61,555 nt of DNA from Bacteroidota bacterium (GTDB taxonomy: Bacteria > Bacteroidota > Bacteroidia > Palsa-965). The notes beneath the pieces were generated by a model. The model worked only from the letters and a program-made list of their open reading frames with translations. It did no database searches and was not told where the DNA came from. The stretch's first letter is position 1. Each line of letters begins with the position of its first letter. Below, piece by piece: positions 61,260-61,555 of this stretch. The stretch covers positions 1-61,555 of the forward strand of contig JABDCB010000010.1 in the NCBI GenBank assembly GCA_013288325.1. The letters are read 5' to 3'. Position numbers and translations under genes: made by a program.

Positions 61260-61555
61260 TTGAAGATTACGGATGATGAATTGATAACCGGCTGTAGAGC
61301 CGGAAAGCGTGATTTGCAGAAAGCATTATATATGCGTTTCTCTGCGAAGATGCTGGGCGTTTGTCTGCGCTATACAAAAAACAGAGAGGAAGCAGAAGAC
61401 GTTCTTCAGGATGGTTTTGTGAAAGTGTTTCACCATCTCTCACAATACACCGGAACCGGATCGTTTGAAGGATGGATCCGAAGGATTATGGTGAATTCAG
61501 CTCTTGAACATATTCGTAAAAAGAAAATTGTTTACAGCCAGACCGATGTGCAGAA
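61260..61555 (+). CDS. ECF-type RNA polymerase sigma factor, N-terminal part (cut by window edge)
   Basis: An open frame from a TTG at 61260 runs off the window (98 codons). It encodes region 2 of a sigma-70/ECF factor: DDELITGCRAGKRDLQKALYMRF, then MLGVCLRYTKNREEAEDVLQDGFVKVFHHL, and GSFEGWIRRIMVNSALEHIRKKK. The in-frame TAA upstream and the family start favour the TTG. The next ATG, 24 codons in, would remove a conserved helix. It probably answers to an anti-sigma factor encoded downstream. The 197 bp before it hold nothing else that I can support. Confidence 0.9.
   Translation, partial: MKITDDELITGCRAGKRDLQKALYMRFSAKMLGVCLRYTKNREEAEDVLQDGFVKVFHHLSQYTGTGSFEGWIRRIMVNSALEHIRKKKIVYSQTDVQ

Overview
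The window is a chromosomal segment of a Bacteroidetes bacterium, probably of the Chitinophagales/Sphingobacteriales type. The evidence is several type IX secretion (T9SS) sorting domains, SprB repeats, a gliding-motility-type C-terminal domain, a DUF5686 outer-membrane protein, a LytTR regulator, an M49 peptidase, many TAnnTTTG promoter boxes of the Bacteroidetes housekeeping type, and weak Shine-Dalgarno sites. No rRNA, tRNA, CRISPR array or transposase gene was seen.

Layout. 1-6870: histidine operon (end of hisG, then hisD, hisC, hisB, hisH, hisA, hisF, hisIE), all on +. 7105-14505: phenylacetate (paa) operon paaA-paaB-paaC-paaD-paaG-paaH-ogt-paaI-paaJ-paaY, with a DNA alkyltransferase gene inserted and overlapping both neighbours. 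14533-17201: an S41 peptidase and a protein with a carboxypeptidase-regulatory-like domain. 17408-32586: the rest of the aromatic pathway (paaZ, an enoyl-CoA hydratase, a fused 2-oxoacid dehydrogenase E1, phenylalanine 4-hydroxylase, paaE), interleaved with an M49 peptidase, an LpxR-like lipid A deacylase, a TPR protein and a DUF5686 protein. 32659-36815: two FabZ-like hotdog proteins with complementary catalytic residues, a lytic transglycosylase, a tandem thioredoxin, an orphan LytTR regulator and a DUF1272 protein. 36818-44202: three T9SS cargo proteins, two with SprB repeats. 44226-49045: a phosphopantetheinyl transferase divergent from a Pls/PosA-type single-module NRPS. 49059-54684: a TPR-SpoIIE phosphatase and a SiaB-like kinase, flanking a repeat-rich 1-kb stretch and two uncharacterised genes. 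54769-60004: DUF2911 protein, then a minus-strand unit PIG-L deacetylase - 38-aa membrane microprotein - Na+/solute symporter. 60151-61555: another T9SS protein and the start of an ECF sigma factor.

How the genes fit together. The paa genes cover phenylacetyl-CoA epoxidation (PaaABC with reductase PaaE and maturation factor PaaD), isomerisation to the oxepin (PaaG), ring opening and aldehyde oxidation (PaaZ), and beta-oxidation (PaaH, PaaJ, a PaaF candidate), with PaaI and PaaY as CoA-salvage functions. No phenylacetate-CoA ligase (paaK) is in the window. The E1 fusion and phenylalanine hydroxylase suggest, but do not prove, that phenylalanine feeds this locus.

Two objects stand out. First, phenylalanine hydroxylase is preceded by an unannotated 26-codon Tyr-rich leader ORF, mutually exclusive stems and a terminator ending in eight T: a textbook ribosome-mediated attenuator that would respond to tyrosine. 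Second, 51251-51922 is an array of about 32 degenerate 21-bp units in unbroken register, whose words recur in both orientations; its function is unknown. Many gaps inside the his and paa operons also carry short-word, often hairpin-forming repeats.
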